Below are positions 45,951-55,098 of a stretch of 64,000 nt of DNA, piece after piece (within the stretch, counting starts at the first letter, position 1; each line of letters starts with the position of its first letter). The DNA lies in contig NZ_JAHWXN010000001.1 in assembly GCF_023091245.1 (NCBI RefSeq), forward strand, positions 1,240,001-1,304,000, read 5' to 3'. The DNA comes from Microbacterium croceum (lineage in GTDB: Bacteria > Actinomycetota > Actinomycetes > Actinomycetales > Microbacteriaceae). The notes beneath the pieces are model-generated. The model had not been told where the DNA came from. It saw nothing but the letters and a program-made list of their open reading frames with translations, and made no database searches. The position numbers and the translations under genes are program-made.

Positions 45951-46973
45951 TCAGATCGACTCTCGCTGGATCGGGGGGCACGCGACACGCAGCTGCAACG
46001 ACGGAGCCGGCGGCTCCTCGATCCCCAGCAGCACCCGTACGCCGGCGGCTCCGAGCTCGTAGTGCGGGAGGGCGACGGTCGACAGCGGCGGGCGCAGGTG
46101 CGCGGCGATCACATCCTGATTGTCGAAGCCCATCACGGCGATGTCCTCGGGGATGCGTCGACCGTGCTCCCGCAGGCCGTCGTAGAGCCCCATCGCCACC
46201 CGGTCGTTGTGGCAGAACACGGCCGTCGCGCCGGATGCCAGCACGCGCGACGTCGCCGCGTACCCGCCCTCCTGCGCCGGCTCGGAGGGGAAGACGAGCG
46301 ACTCGTCGAAACCGACCCCTGCCGCCGTCAGTGCGGACCGGTAGCCGGCGAGCCGCCCGGACTGGGCCGGCGACGGCGTCGTCGTGTTGATGAACGCGAT
46401 CCTCCGGTGGCCGGCGGCGAGCAGCTCCTCGGTGGCGGTGCGTCCGCCCTGCTCCTCGTCGGGGACCACGGAGCGCAGACCGCTGCCGTCGGCGAAGCAG
46501 TCCACGAGCACCGCATCGGTCTGGTGCAGCGCCTCCGGCACGACGATCTCACGGTGGTACCAGGTCGAATAGAGGATCCCGTGCACCTGGTGCTCGAGCA
46601 TCATCGCGATCGCGTCGTTCTCGACCGCCGTGTTGCCGTCGGTGTTGGCGACCAGAAGCACGTACCCGTGCTTCCACGCTTCGTCCTGGGCACCGTGGAT
46701 GATCTGGCCGGCGAACGGGGTCGTGGCGATCGCGTCTGCGACGAGGCCGATGAAGCGCGAGGTGCCCTGAGAGAGCGTCTTCGCCAGCGCGTTCTGCCGG
46801 TAGCCGAGCGCCGCGACCGCCTCCTGCACGCGCCGGCGAGCCTCGGCGCCGATGCGGGCACCTGCTTTGTCGTTCACGACGTGCGAGACCGTCGCCACCG
46901 AGACTCCCGCGGCCTTCGCGACGTCGCGCATCGTGACCGAGGGCGTGTGCTTGCCGTGCTCGGAGGTACTCAT
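45951..46973 (-). CDS. LacI-family repressor of the fructan operon
   Basis: The 340-aa protein has a LacI HTH (VTMRDVAKAAGVSVATVSHVVND) and a periplasmic-binding-type effector domain. It is embedded in the operon, overlapping the permease gene by ATGA, so it is autoregulated. It probably senses a fructose-containing sugar and binds the two sites at the operon promoter (51718-51785). Confidence 0.92.
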   Translation of the reverse strand: MSTSEHGKHTPSVTMRDVAKAAGVSVATVSHVVNDKAGARIGAEARRRVQEAVAALGYRQNALAKTLSQGTSRFIGLVADAIATTPFAGQIIHGAQDEAWKHGYVLLVANTDGNTAVENDAIAMMLEHQVHGILYSTWYHREIVVPEALHQTDAVLVDCFADGSGLRSVVPDEEQGGRTATEELLAAGHRRIAFINTTTPSPAQSGRLAGYRSALTAAGVGFDESLVFPSEPAQEGGYAATSRVLASGATAVFCHNDRVAMGLYDGLREHGRRIPEDIAVMGFDNQDVIAAHLRPPLSTVALPHYELGAAGVRVLLGIEEPPAPSLQLRVACPPIQRESI

Positions 46974-47890
46974 CCCTTGGTCGCTCCACTCTCGAGTCCG
47001 TTGATCATGGCTTTGTTCAGCACCAGGAACACCAGCAGCAGCGGCGTCACGGTCACGCACACTGCGGCGAACGTCGCCGTCCAGTCGGTGTTGCCCATCG
47101 CCCCGATGTAGTTCTGCAGGCCGAGCGGAATCGTCTTCAATCCGTCGGAGAGCACGAACGTGTTCGCGAAGATGAAGTCGTTCCAGATGAAGATGCTGTT
47201 CACGAGCACCACAGTAATGATCGTGTTGACCGATAGCGGGAAGGTGATCTGCGCGAAGATGCGGTACGGCCCTGCCCCGTCCAGGGACGCGGCTTCGTAC
47301 ATCTCCCGCGGAATGTACTCGTAGAACGACGAGAACAGATACACCGCCATGGGGAGCGAGAACGCGGCGAGCGGGATGATCATCGACAGATGCGTGTCAA
47401 GCAGTCCCACCTGCGAGTAGTCGATGAACAGCGGCACCAGGGCGATCTGCACCGGCACGATGATGCCGAGCAGGAACAGCGATCGGACGAGAGCGCTGAA
47501 CCGGAAGCCGAGCACCTGCAGCGCGAACGCGGCCATCATGCCGGCCATCACGATCAGGATGCTCGCCCCCAGGGTGACGATCAGGCTGTTGACGATGTTG
47601 AGCCACAGGTTCCCCGAGGCGAAGGCTCGCGCGTAGTTCTCGAGGGTGAACTCGGTCGGCAGCGCGAACGGGTTGCCGCCGGCGAAATCGCTGGCGGTGC
47701 GGAAGCTGGTGAGCAGCAGCCACAGGAGCGGGTACACCTGCACGATCACGATCAGCACGACCGTGACGCTGAGGAGGGTTCTCTGGACGCGCACCCGGGA
47801 AGAACCGGAGGAGGTCGTTCGACGGCGCGGCGTCACAGGGGGCGCCGGTTCGGTCGACCGAACGGGGGCGGTGAGTACTGGCGCGGTCAT
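46970..47890 (-). CDS. ABC sugar transporter permease (MalG type)
   Basis: This 306-aa inner-membrane protein has six helices and the EAA loop (YEAASLDGAGPYRIFAQITFPL). It is a CUT1 permease with a Pro/Ser/Thr-rich N-terminus. ATGA overlaps join it to both neighbours. An ATPase subunit is not encoded here and is probably a shared MsmK-like protein. Confidence 0.92.
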   Translation of the reverse strand: MTAPVLTAPVRSTEPAPPVTPRRRTTSSGSSRVRVQRTLLSVTVVLIVIVQVYPLLWLLLTSFRTASDFAGGNPFALPTEFTLENYARAFASGNLWLNIVNSLIVTLGASILIVMAGMMAAFALQVLGFRFSALVRSLFLLGIIVPVQIALVPLFIDYSQVGLLDTHLSMIIPLAAFSLPMAVYLFSSFYEYIPREMYEAASLDGAGPYRIFAQITFPLSVNTIITVVLVNSIFIWNDFIFANTFVLSDGLKTIPLGLQNYIGAMGNTDWTATFAAVCVTVTPLLLVFLVLNKAMINGLESGATKG

Positions 47891-48852
47891 GAGTCGTCCC
47901 TTCGACGAAGGAGCAGGAAGATGAGGCCGACGGCGATGAGGCACTCGACGACGATGAACACCGAGATCGCGCTCGCGTAGCCGTAGTCGGTGTGGACGAA
48001 CGCGGTCTTGTACATGTAGGTCGTCAGCAGTTCGGACGACTGGCCGGGACCGCCGTTGGTGAGCAGGTAGGGGATGTCGAAGCCGCGCAGCGCGAAGGTC
48101 GTCGCCATGATCGTGGTCGTGATCCAGACCGGGCGGATGTAGGGGAACCGGATGCGCCAGAACACCTGCCACCAGGATGCGCCGTCGAGTCTCGCTGCCT
48201 CTTCGAGATCTTTGGGTACCGCGATGAGGGCGGCGTAGATGATGAGCATGTACAGCCCCGTGAAGCGCCAGCCCTCAGGGATCGACACCGCGGCCAGCAC
48301 GGTCTGCACGTTCGAGAGCCAGGCCGTCTGCAGGTGTTCGAGGCCGAGCCAGGCGAGGAGCTGATTGAGCAGGCCGACGGGCTCGAGCGAGTAGATGCGC
48401 TGGAAGAGGAAGGCGATCGCCACGGTCGAGATCACGGCGGGCAGCAGGTACAGCGTCTTGACCAGCTCGCGGGCCCGGGGGAGCGCCGTCAACAGCCCGG
48501 CGACGGCCAGCGCGCCTCCGAGCTGCAGGACGAGGCAGATCGCGAGGTAGCCGAGCGCGTTCGAGAACGCCGTCCAGAACACGTCGTCGCGCGTGAGCAT
48601 CTTGACGTAGTTGTCGAGGCCGACGAAGCCCATCTCGGTGATGCCGTCCCAGCGGAAGAAGCTCAGGACGAGCGACTGCAGGATCGGCAGCAGGACCGCC
48701 ACACCGTAGAGCAGCAGCGGGGGAATGAGGAACACGGCCACCGAGAGGCGAGAGCGACGCGGCAGCATCGAGGTCAGCGCGCTCTTCGGCTTCCGCGCCC
48801 GGGGTGAGCGCGGCGACGCCGCGCCCACCCCGGGCTGTGCGAGATCAGTCAT
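47887..48852 (-). CDS. ABC sugar transporter permease (MalF type)
   Basis: The 321-aa permease has six helices and an EAA loop (LEEAARLDGASWWQVFWRIRFPY). It pairs with the MalG-type subunit and the lipoprotein. The start overlaps the upstream stop by 8 bp. Confidence 0.92.
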   Translation of the reverse strand: MTDLAQPGVGAASPRSPRARKPKSALTSMLPRRSRLSVAVFLIPPLLLYGVAVLLPILQSLVLSFFRWDGITEMGFVGLDNYVKMLTRDDVFWTAFSNALGYLAICLVLQLGGALAVAGLLTALPRARELVKTLYLLPAVISTVAIAFLFQRIYSLEPVGLLNQLLAWLGLEHLQTAWLSNVQTVLAAVSIPEGWRFTGLYMLIIYAALIAVPKDLEEAARLDGASWWQVFWRIRFPYIRPVWITTTIMATTFALRGFDIPYLLTNGGPGQSSELLTTYMYKTAFVHTDYGYASAISVFIVVECLIAVGLIFLLLRRRDDS

Positions 48853-50182
48853 CGAGGTTCTCCGCGAGGCTCGCATCCATGGTCTTGATGAACTCGTCGG
48901 GGGTGATGTCACCCTGGACGAGCAGTGTCAGCTCCTGCTGCAGGCGCGTGTTCGTGGCCGGGTCCAGCTGCGTGTCCCAGGGCATCGCGATCTTCGGCCC
49001 GACGTTGTCGGCCTCCGTCACCGCCCGTGAGTAGAGGTCGGTGGCGTTGTCGGGGATCGTGGTCTCGACGTTCGTGGTCGGCGAGAGCGCACCGGTCGCC
49101 GCATACAGCTCCGGGTAGCGGTCGAGTGCGAACGCGAGGAAGTCCCGGACGAGCGGGTCGTAGGTCTGCGCGTTCACGGCCATGCCGATGCCGGACGGGG
49201 TCACGTACTCATTGTCTGCGGTGACGGCGCCGTCGATGGTCGGCAGGGTGAAGTAGTCGACATCGTCGCGCACGGCGGCGTCGAGCGAATCGGTCGCGAG
49301 GTTGCCGAGCTCCCAGGTGCCGATGTTGTACACGGCCGCGCGTCCGGAGGTGAAGAGCGCCTGCGCGTCGGCGTAGCCCGTCGAGGAGAAGCCCTCCTGG
49401 AAGCATCCGGCCTGACCGAGGCTGTACAGCCACTCCGCGGCGGCGCGACCGGCGGGATCGGCGAACGATGCGTCTCCGTTCTTGAGATCCTGGATGTACT
49501 CCGGCCCGGCCATGCGGAACGGGTAGTAGGCCATGTAGCGCTCGAGCGGCCACTGGTCCTGACCGTCCAGGGCGATCGGTGTGATCCCCTGGGCGCGGAG
49601 CGCCTCGCACATCTGCGGGAAGTCGTCGAGCGTCGCCGGCACGGTCACGCCGGCGTCGTCGAACAGCGCGGTGTTGTACCAGAAGAACTCGAGCTGGAAC
49701 TCGAACGGCACCATGTAGAGCGAGCCGTCGTCGAAGCGCTGGTAGTTGAGCGCGGCTTCGCGGTACTCGTCGCTGAGCCCGAGGTCCTCCAGCAGCAGGT
49801 CGACGTCGACCATCCGCCCTTGCCCTGCGAGCTTCTGCGCGAACGGTGTGGCATCGGTGTCGAAGAGCTCCGGGAGCTTGTTCGCGGCTGCCAGGGTCTC
49901 GTACTTCTGGATGTACGAGGGGCGGTCGGGCGTCGTGATGAGGTTGAGCGCGAATCCGGGGTGCTCTGCGGCGTACTCGTCGGCGATCTTCTCCATCGTC
50001 GTGATGACGCCGCCGTCTGCGGGCCGGGAGAGCAGCCAGGAGATCTCGCGGGGGACGATGTCGCCGTCCGGGTCGACATCGGTGGGGTCGGCGCTGCCGG
50101 ACGTACCGGTGCAGCTGGTGAGTGCGAGAGCGGTGACGGCCAGTGCGGCGAAGAGCGCCACTGCGCGGGGGGTGGTGTGCAT
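48845..50182 (-). CDS. ABC sugar-binding lipoprotein
   Basis: The 445-aa protein has a lipoprotein signal with lipobox LTSC (Cys24) and an extracellular solute-binding fold of the carbohydrate class (MEKIADEYAAEHPGFALNLIT). ATG 50182 follows AAAGGAGATT. It should capture a fructan fragment or sucrose for the permeases. Confidence 0.92.
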   Translation of the reverse strand: MHTTPRAVALFAALAVTALALTSCTGTSGSADPTDVDPDGDIVPREISWLLSRPADGGVITTMEKIADEYAAEHPGFALNLITTPDRPSYIQKYETLAAANKLPELFDTDATPFAQKLAGQGRMVDVDLLLEDLGLSDEYREAALNYQRFDDGSLYMVPFEFQLEFFWYNTALFDDAGVTVPATLDDFPQMCEALRAQGITPIALDGQDQWPLERYMAYYPFRMAGPEYIQDLKNGDASFADPAGRAAAEWLYSLGQAGCFQEGFSSTGYADAQALFTSGRAAVYNIGTWELGNLATDSLDAAVRDDVDYFTLPTIDGAVTADNEYVTPSGIGMAVNAQTYDPLVRDFLAFALDRYPELYAATGALSPTTNVETTIPDNATDLYSRAVTEADNVGPKIAMPWDTQLDPATNTRLQQELTLLVQGDITPDEFIKTMDASLAENLDD

Positions 50183-50226
50183 GTCGGAATCTCCTTTGAT
50201 CATGTGCGGTGCAGCGGGAATTCGGG

Positions 50227-51699
50227 TCAGTTCGTGGACGTGAGGAGGTCGTGCGTCAGGGGAGCGGCCTCGGCGGCGGCGTCGCGCGTCGACACCGAGA
50301 ATTCGGTGACCGTGACGGTGCCTTCACCGACGAACGCGCCGATGCGGCCGACCGGTCGGTCGTAGATTCGCGTGCTCAGCACCACGGCATCGTCGACGGT
50401 CGCGACGCAGATGTCTCCGTCGACGATCACCTCGAGGGTGTGTGGACCGTCGCCGAGCGGCACGGGGCGCTCGAGCTCGATCACGAAGGGGACGTCACCG
50501 GAGATCTGCCACTGCTCCGTGCCGGTCTGGCGCCGGGGCCACCGGTCGAGAACGAGGCGATCTCGCTGCGGCTCCAGTCGCAGCACGTAGCCCTCGTCAC
50601 CGTCGGCGCTCGCGCGCAGGAGCACGCCGCACTCCCGTGTGCCCTCTGCGATGTCGAAGCGGGCCACGACGCGGAAGGAGTCGGGGCTGTCGTCGGGGCT
50701 GAGCGCATCGGCGTATCCGTCCGGTGCGCTCAGGATCGTGCCGGCGGGAATGCTGCTGATCGCTTCGTCGAAGGTCTCGCGGAGCTCGGCGGCGGGGTGG
50801 AAGGCGAGAGTGCCGTCGGAACGCTGCTCCGCTTCGAGCACCGACATCGTGCCGGCCCACTGCCAGGCACCGTCGTCGGCTGTGCCTTCTCGGGTCGCGA
50901 TCCACCCGAAGAAGAGACGTCGGTCGCCGCGCGCGGCAGACTTCGCCGCGTAGAAGGCGCGACCGTCGAGAGTGTCATGCGCGGGCACGATCCACGGGCC
51001 GTGGAGGCTGCGGGCCATGCGGTACCGGGTCGTGAAGGCGTCGCTGAACTCGGATGAGACCAGATACCACCAGTCGCCCCACTGGAACACCTCCGGGCAT
51101 TCGTAGGCGACCGTGCGGCGCGGATCCCAGAAGGGAGCCGCGGGCTCCCAGCGGGTGAGATCGCGCGACGTGCACTGTGCGATGACGCCACGGCGTCGGA
51201 GCGGCCCGTCGGTGTGGCGGGCGGTGATGAGCATGCGCCACAGCTCTGCGTCCGCATCCCAGAAGACGTAGGGGTCGCGCCAATCGCCGGTCTCGTATCC
51301 GGCCGTCGCGCCGAGGGTGTCGGCCGCGTGGCGCTGCCAGGACTGCATGCCGTCACGGCTCGTGGCGTGCAGCACGAGCTGCAGCGGGAGCCCGTCCGCC
51401 CCGAGGCGGTCGGGATTCTGCCCTGTGTAGAACGCGTGATGGACACCGTCGTCATCGCGCACGATGCTGCCGGTGTAGATGTTGAAGTCCGCGGCCTGGT
51501 TCCCGCCCGAGGCGATGGCGACGCCGGTCTCGTGGAAGTCGACGAGGTTCTCGGTCACCACCCGCTTCCAGGGCATGCCCTCTTTCGGCGTGCGACGCGT
51601 CTCGTGCAGGTAGAAGAGATGGAACACGCCATCCTCCTGGTACGGGATGACATCCCCCACCCATGCGCCGTCCGGCCGGTAGAACCCTCGCTGGCTCAT
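50227..51699 (-). CDS. GH32-type glycosidase, first gene of the fructan operon
   Basis: The 490-aa protein has a variant nucleophile segment (AWVGDVIPYQEDGVFHLFYL, Asp16), the RDP motif (DWRDPYVFWD) and the acid motif (YECPEVF), plus a C-terminal beta domain. No signal peptide is present. The variant start is seen in GH32 members acting on levan/difructose-type substrates, so an oligofructan is plausible. ATG 51699 follows GAGGTGACG. Confidence 0.85.
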   Translation of the reverse strand: MSQRGFYRPDGAWVGDVIPYQEDGVFHLFYLHETRRTPKEGMPWKRVVTENLVDFHETGVAIASGGNQAADFNIYTGSIVRDDDGVHHAFYTGQNPDRLGADGLPLQLVLHATSRDGMQSWQRHAADTLGATAGYETGDWRDPYVFWDADAELWRMLITARHTDGPLRRRGVIAQCTSRDLTRWEPAAPFWDPRRTVAYECPEVFQWGDWWYLVSSEFSDAFTTRYRMARSLHGPWIVPAHDTLDGRAFYAAKSAARGDRRLFFGWIATREGTADDGAWQWAGTMSVLEAEQRSDGTLAFHPAAELRETFDEAISSIPAGTILSAPDGYADALSPDDSPDSFRVVARFDIAEGTRECGVLLRASADGDEGYVLRLEPQRDRLVLDRWPRRQTGTEQWQISGDVPFVIELERPVPLGDGPHTLEVIVDGDICVATVDDAVVLSTRIYDRPVGRIGAFVGEGTVTVTEFSVSTRDAAAEAAPLTHDLLTSTN

Positions 51700-51717
51700 C
51701 GTCACCTCTTCGTTGAT

Positions 51718-51785
51718 GGTTAATCGGTTACGCATGACGATAGCCGCAGGCGGTGGCGCTGGTCAAGCGGTTAATCACGTTAACC
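51718..51785 (-). promoter_or_regulatory. Promoter and two LacI-type operators of the fructan operon
   Basis: On the minus strand, TTGACC (51766-51761) and TATCGT (51742-51737) are 18 bp apart. A perfect dyad GGTTAA-tcacg-TTAACC (51769-51785) lies just upstream of the -35, and a related site GGTTAATCGGTTA (51718-51730) covers the expected start at about 51730. Two sites flanking the promoter fit LacI repression. Confidence 0.7.
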
Positions 51786-51868
51786 ACCAGAACTTCTCCG
51801 ATGTGTCATCGGGGGCCCTGCGAGCCGTCGGAGGGCGTGGCCGGACGGCGTCCCCTCGCGGTCGGAAC

Positions 51869-52801
51869 TCAGTCGATCAGCGAGGTGATCGCGGGGTCGC
51901 GGCGGGCGACCTCGGCCGCGGTCGACACGATCACGCGGCGCATGGCGGCGACGGCGATCGCGGGGGTCACGTCGGACCGGTGCGCGAGGCTCACGGTGCG
52001 CGTCATCATCGGATGCGAGAGGCGCACGGACCGCAGTGCCGGACGGTCGAGCAGCACCATGGCCGGAACGACGGCGACGCCGAGGCCGCGCTCGACGAAG
52101 CGCAGCACTGCGTCCATCTCGGCGCCGGCCAGCAGCGGCACGGGCGCGAGGCCGGCGGAGCGGAATGCGGCGTCTGTCGTGGCGCGCAGCTCGTAGCTCT
52201 CGTCGAAGGCGATCAGCGGCAGGGAGGCGAGGCCGGGAAGGTCGAGCGAGGGCGCCGTGGTCACGGGAGGCTCTGCCGCCGAGGAGACGACGACGAGCTC
52301 TTCGGCCAGCAGCGGCATCCGCGTCAGGCTCACTCCGGCCGGCGGCTGTCCCTCCGACGCGGTGACGAGGGCGATGTCGAGCGCGCCCACCGCGAGCTGC
52401 TCGACAAGGGTGCGCGACCCCGCCTCCGTGAGCTGCAGCTCGACGCCGGGATGGGCGGCATGGAACACGCTGATCGCCTCGGCGACGAGGCTGATGCACA
52501 GCGTCGGAGTCGCCCCGAGCCGCACCCGACCGCGGCGGAGGCCGGCGAGCTCGCCCATCTCCTCGCGGATCGCCTCGGCCTCGGCGAGCATCCGCTGCGC
52601 ACGGGGGAGCAGCGTCTCTCCGGCGGCGGTGAGCGCGATGTGACCGCGGGCGCGGTGGAACAGTTCGGCGCCGAGTTCGCGCTCGAGCGTGGAGATCTGC
52701 CGGCTCAGCGAGGGCTGTGCCAGATGGAGGTGCTCGGAGGCGCGGGTGAAGTGTCCGAGGCGGGCGACTTCGACGAACCCGCGGAGCTGCTCGAGGTTCA
52801 T
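51869..52801 (-). CDS. LysR-family regulator
   Basis: The 310-aa protein has a LysR HTH (LRGFVEVARLGHFTRASEHLHLAQPSLSRQI, in parts) and an effector domain. It is divergent from the flavoprotein gene, its likely target. ATG 52801 gives the typical LysR N-terminus; an ATG at 52807 is 2 codons upstream. Confidence 0.92.
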   Translation of the reverse strand: MNLEQLRGFVEVARLGHFTRASEHLHLAQPSLSRQISTLERELGAELFHRARGHIALTAAGETLLPRAQRMLAEAEAIREEMGELAGLRRGRVRLGATPTLCISLVAEAISVFHAAHPGVELQLTEAGSRTLVEQLAVGALDIALVTASEGQPPAGVSLTRMPLLAEELVVVSSAAEPPVTTAPSLDLPGLASLPLIAFDESYELRATTDAAFRSAGLAPVPLLAGAEMDAVLRFVERGLGVAVVPAMVLLDRPALRSVRLSHPMMTRTVSLAHRSDVTPAIAVAAMRRVIVSTAAEVARRDPAITSLID

Positions 52802-52841
52802 GACCATAGCCTACCCGCATCGTTACGACGCCAACTATGCA

Positions 52842-52871
52842 TTGGAGTTATTAGGATGACCTAACTAGCGT
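52842..52871 (+). promoter_or_regulatory. Flavoprotein promoter with LysR-type dyad
   Basis: TTGGAG (52842-52847) and TAGCGT (52866-52871) are 18 bp apart. The dyad TTAGG-atga-CCTAA (52851-52864) lies between them. The start would be at about 52878, next to the ATG at 52879, so the message may be leaderless. Confidence 0.55.
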
Positions 52872-52878
52872 CGAAGGC

Positions 52879-54609
52879 ATGAGCACACGCGAACGTCAGA
52901 TCTCCACCACGGTCCTGGTCATCGGCACCGGAGGATCCGGCCTGCGCGCGGCGATCGAGATCGCCGAACACGGCGTCGACGTCCTCGCCGTCGGCAAACG
53001 CCCGCGCCAGGATGCGCACACCTCCCTGGCTGCCGGCGGTATCAACGCGGCTCTGGGGACCATGGATGCCGACGACACCTGGCAGCAGCACGCCGCCGAC
53101 ACCATCAAGGAGAGCTATCTGCTCGCCAATCCCCACACGGTCGAGATCGTCACCCAAGGCGCCGAGCGCGGCATCCGCGACCTCGAGCGCTGGGGCATGG
53201 ACTTCGCCAGGGAGGACGACGGCCGCATCTCGCAGCGCTTCTTCGGCGCGCACACCTTCCGCCGCACGGCCTTCTCTGGCGACTACACGGGCCTCGAGAT
53301 CCAGCGCACCCTCGTTCGCAAGGCCGAGCAGCTCGAGGTGCCGATCCTCGACAACGTCTACATCACGCGTCTGCTCGTGCGCGACAACGTCATCTTCGGC
53401 GCCTACGGCTTCGACCAGGCCGACGGCACGCGCTACCTGATCCACGCGGACGCCGTGATCCTCGCCGCCGGCGGACACAACCGCATCTGGCGCCGCACCT
53501 CCTCCCGCCGCGACGAGAACACCGGTGACTCCTTCCGTCTCGCTGTCGACGCCGGTGCCCGGCTGCGCGACCCGGAGCTCGTGCAATTCCACCCGTCCGG
53601 CATCATCGAGCCCGAGAACGCCGCCGGCACGCTCATCTCCGAGGCCGCGCGCGGCGAGGGCGGCATCCTGCGCAACGCGCTCGGCGAGCGGTTCATGCCG
53701 AAGTACGACCCGGAGCGCATGGAGCTGTCGACCCGCGACCGGGTCGCGCTCGCCGCGTACACCGAGATCAAGGAAGGACGCGGCACCGAGAACGGCGGCG
53801 TCTGGCTCGATGTCTCGCACCTGCCGCGCGAGACGATCATGACCCGTCTGCCGCGCGTCTACCAGACGATGATGGAGCTGCAGATGCTCGACATCACCAC
53901 CGACCCGATCGAGATCGCGCCGACCGCGCACTACTCGATGGGCGGGGTGTGGGTGCGTCCGGAGGATCACCAGACCGACGTGGAGGGGCTGTACGCGATC
54001 GGCGAGGCTTCCAGCGGCCTCCACGGCGCCAACCGCCTCGGCGGCAACTCGCTCATCGAGCTGCTCGTGTACGGGCGCATCGTCGGGCAGGCCGCGATGG
54101 CCCATGCCGCCGGTCTCGAAGCGCAGCAGCGGTCGGCGGAGGCCGTCGCTGTGGCTCGGGCGGAGATCGCCGACCTCCTGTCCGCCGACGGCCGGGAGAA
54201 CGTGCGAGCGCTGCAGCGCGCCATCCGCAACACCATGACAGAGTACGCGGGCGTCGTCCGCGACGAGCAGGGGCTGCGCGCCGGCCTCGCCGAACTCGAC
54301 ATGATCGAGGGACGCATGGAAGACATCGGCATCCATCCGGACATCGCCGGGTTCCAGGACCTCGCGCACGCGTTCGACCTGAAGGCCTCGGCGCTGGCGG
54401 CACGGGCGACGATGGAGGCCGCGCTGGAGCGGCGGGAGACCCGCGGATGCCACAACCGCAGCGATTTCCCCGACACCGACCCGACCCTGCAGGTGAACCT
54501 GGTGTGGAGCCCGCGCGAGGGCATCACGCACGAGGCGATCCCCGAGATCCCTGCCGAGATCGCCGAGCTCATGCGCGAGGTCGACACCGCAGGGAAGCTC
54601 GTCGAGTAG
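52879..54609 (+). CDS. Fumarate reductase / L-aspartate oxidase-type flavoprotein
   Basis: The 576-aa protein has an N-terminal FAD motif (VLVIGTGGSGLRAAIE), the active-site segments HTSLAAGGINAAL, VQFHPSGI and AHYSMGGVWV, and a C-terminal domain as in SdhA/FrdA/NadB. No iron-sulfur or membrane subunit gene is adjacent, and no nadA/nadC, so it is not clearly either enzyme. A LysR-controlled soluble fumarate reductase or aspartate oxidase is possible. Confidence 0.88.
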   Translation: MSTRERQISTTVLVIGTGGSGLRAAIEIAEHGVDVLAVGKRPRQDAHTSLAAGGINAALGTMDADDTWQQHAADTIKESYLLANPHTVEIVTQGAERGIRDLERWGMDFAREDDGRISQRFFGAHTFRRTAFSGDYTGLEIQRTLVRKAEQLEVPILDNVYITRLLVRDNVIFGAYGFDQADGTRYLIHADAVILAAGGHNRIWRRTSSRRDENTGDSFRLAVDAGARLRDPELVQFHPSGIIEPENAAGTLISEAARGEGGILRNALGERFMPKYDPERMELSTRDRVALAAYTEIKEGRGTENGGVWLDVSHLPRETIMTRLPRVYQTMMELQMLDITTDPIEIAPTAHYSMGGVWVRPEDHQTDVEGLYAIGEASSGLHGANRLGGNSLIELLVYGRIVGQAAMAHAAGLEAQQRSAEAVAVARAEIADLLSADGRENVRALQRAIRNTMTEYAGVVRDEQGLRAGLAELDMIEGRMEDIGIHPDIAGFQDLAHAFDLKASALAARATMEAALERRETRGCHNRSDFPDTDPTLQVNLVWSPREGITHEAIPEIPAEIAELMREVDTAGKLVE

Positions 54610-54652
54610 CTCCCGGCGATCCCGAGCCCGTCCCACCCGTTCCTCGCCCGGC

Positions 54653-54733
54653 GTGCCCGTCTCTTCCCCGTCTCGCCCGTCTCTCGCCCGTCTCTCGCCC
54701 GTCTCTCGCCCGTCTCTTGCCCGTCTCGCCCGC
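54653..54733 (+). repeat. Tandem 11-bp repeat tract
   Basis: Units close to CTCGCCCGTCT are repeated about six times, with some changed bases, in the gap after the flavoprotein gene. The gap 54610-55098 holds no gene; it consists of this tract, two palindromes and a second tandem tract. Confidence 0.75.
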
Positions 54734-54734
54734 T

Positions 54735-54790
54735 GAGGGGCCAAGACATGCCGCTGACCGGTCGGTCCGTGCGGCGTGTCTTGACCCCTC
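54735..54790. repeat. 56-bp palindromic element, copy 3
   Basis: Arms GAGGGGCCAAGACATGCCG and CGGCGTGTCTTGACCCCTC flank an 18-bp loop. It shares its loop and right flank with copy 4, so the two are a recent duplication. Confidence 0.8.
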
Positions 54791-54886
54791 ACCGGAGTCA
54801 CGCGTCACGAGCGCCCCTCGCCCGTGGCCTCTGTCGCACGCACCTCGCGCCGTGGCCATCTCTGCGGTGCGCGGATCCTCATCGCT

Positions 54887-54942
54887 GAGGGGTCACGACA
54901 TGCCGCTGACCGGTCGGTCCGTGCGGCGTGTCTTGACCCCTC
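54887..54942. repeat. 56-bp palindromic element, copy 4
   Basis: Arms GAGGGGTCACGACATGCCG and CGGCGTGTCTTGACCCCTC flank the same loop as copy 3. It is located between convergent genes. Confidence 0.8.
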
Positions 54943-54950
54943 ACCGGAGT

Positions 54951-55040
54951 CACGGGGTCACCGAGGACACCGGGGTCACGGGGTCACCGAGGACACCGAG
55001 GTCACGGGGTCACGGGGTCACGGGGTCACCGGTCACGAGT
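54951..55040 (+). repeat. Tandem GTCACGGGG-type repeat tract
   Basis: About nine units of roughly 9 bp (GTCACGGGG and GTCACCGAGGACACC variants) follow one another. The tract starts in the flank of palindrome copy 4. No gene is visible in it. Confidence 0.75.
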
Positions 55041-55098
55041 AGCGAGTCCTGAGTCATGGGTCACGAGAGCGCCTTGCCCCCACGCGTGGGCGCGTGCG

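Noticed and set aside
54653..55040. Tandem repeats as a possible CRISPR array
   Set aside because: Units are 9-11 bp and contiguous, without spacers, and no cas genes are near.
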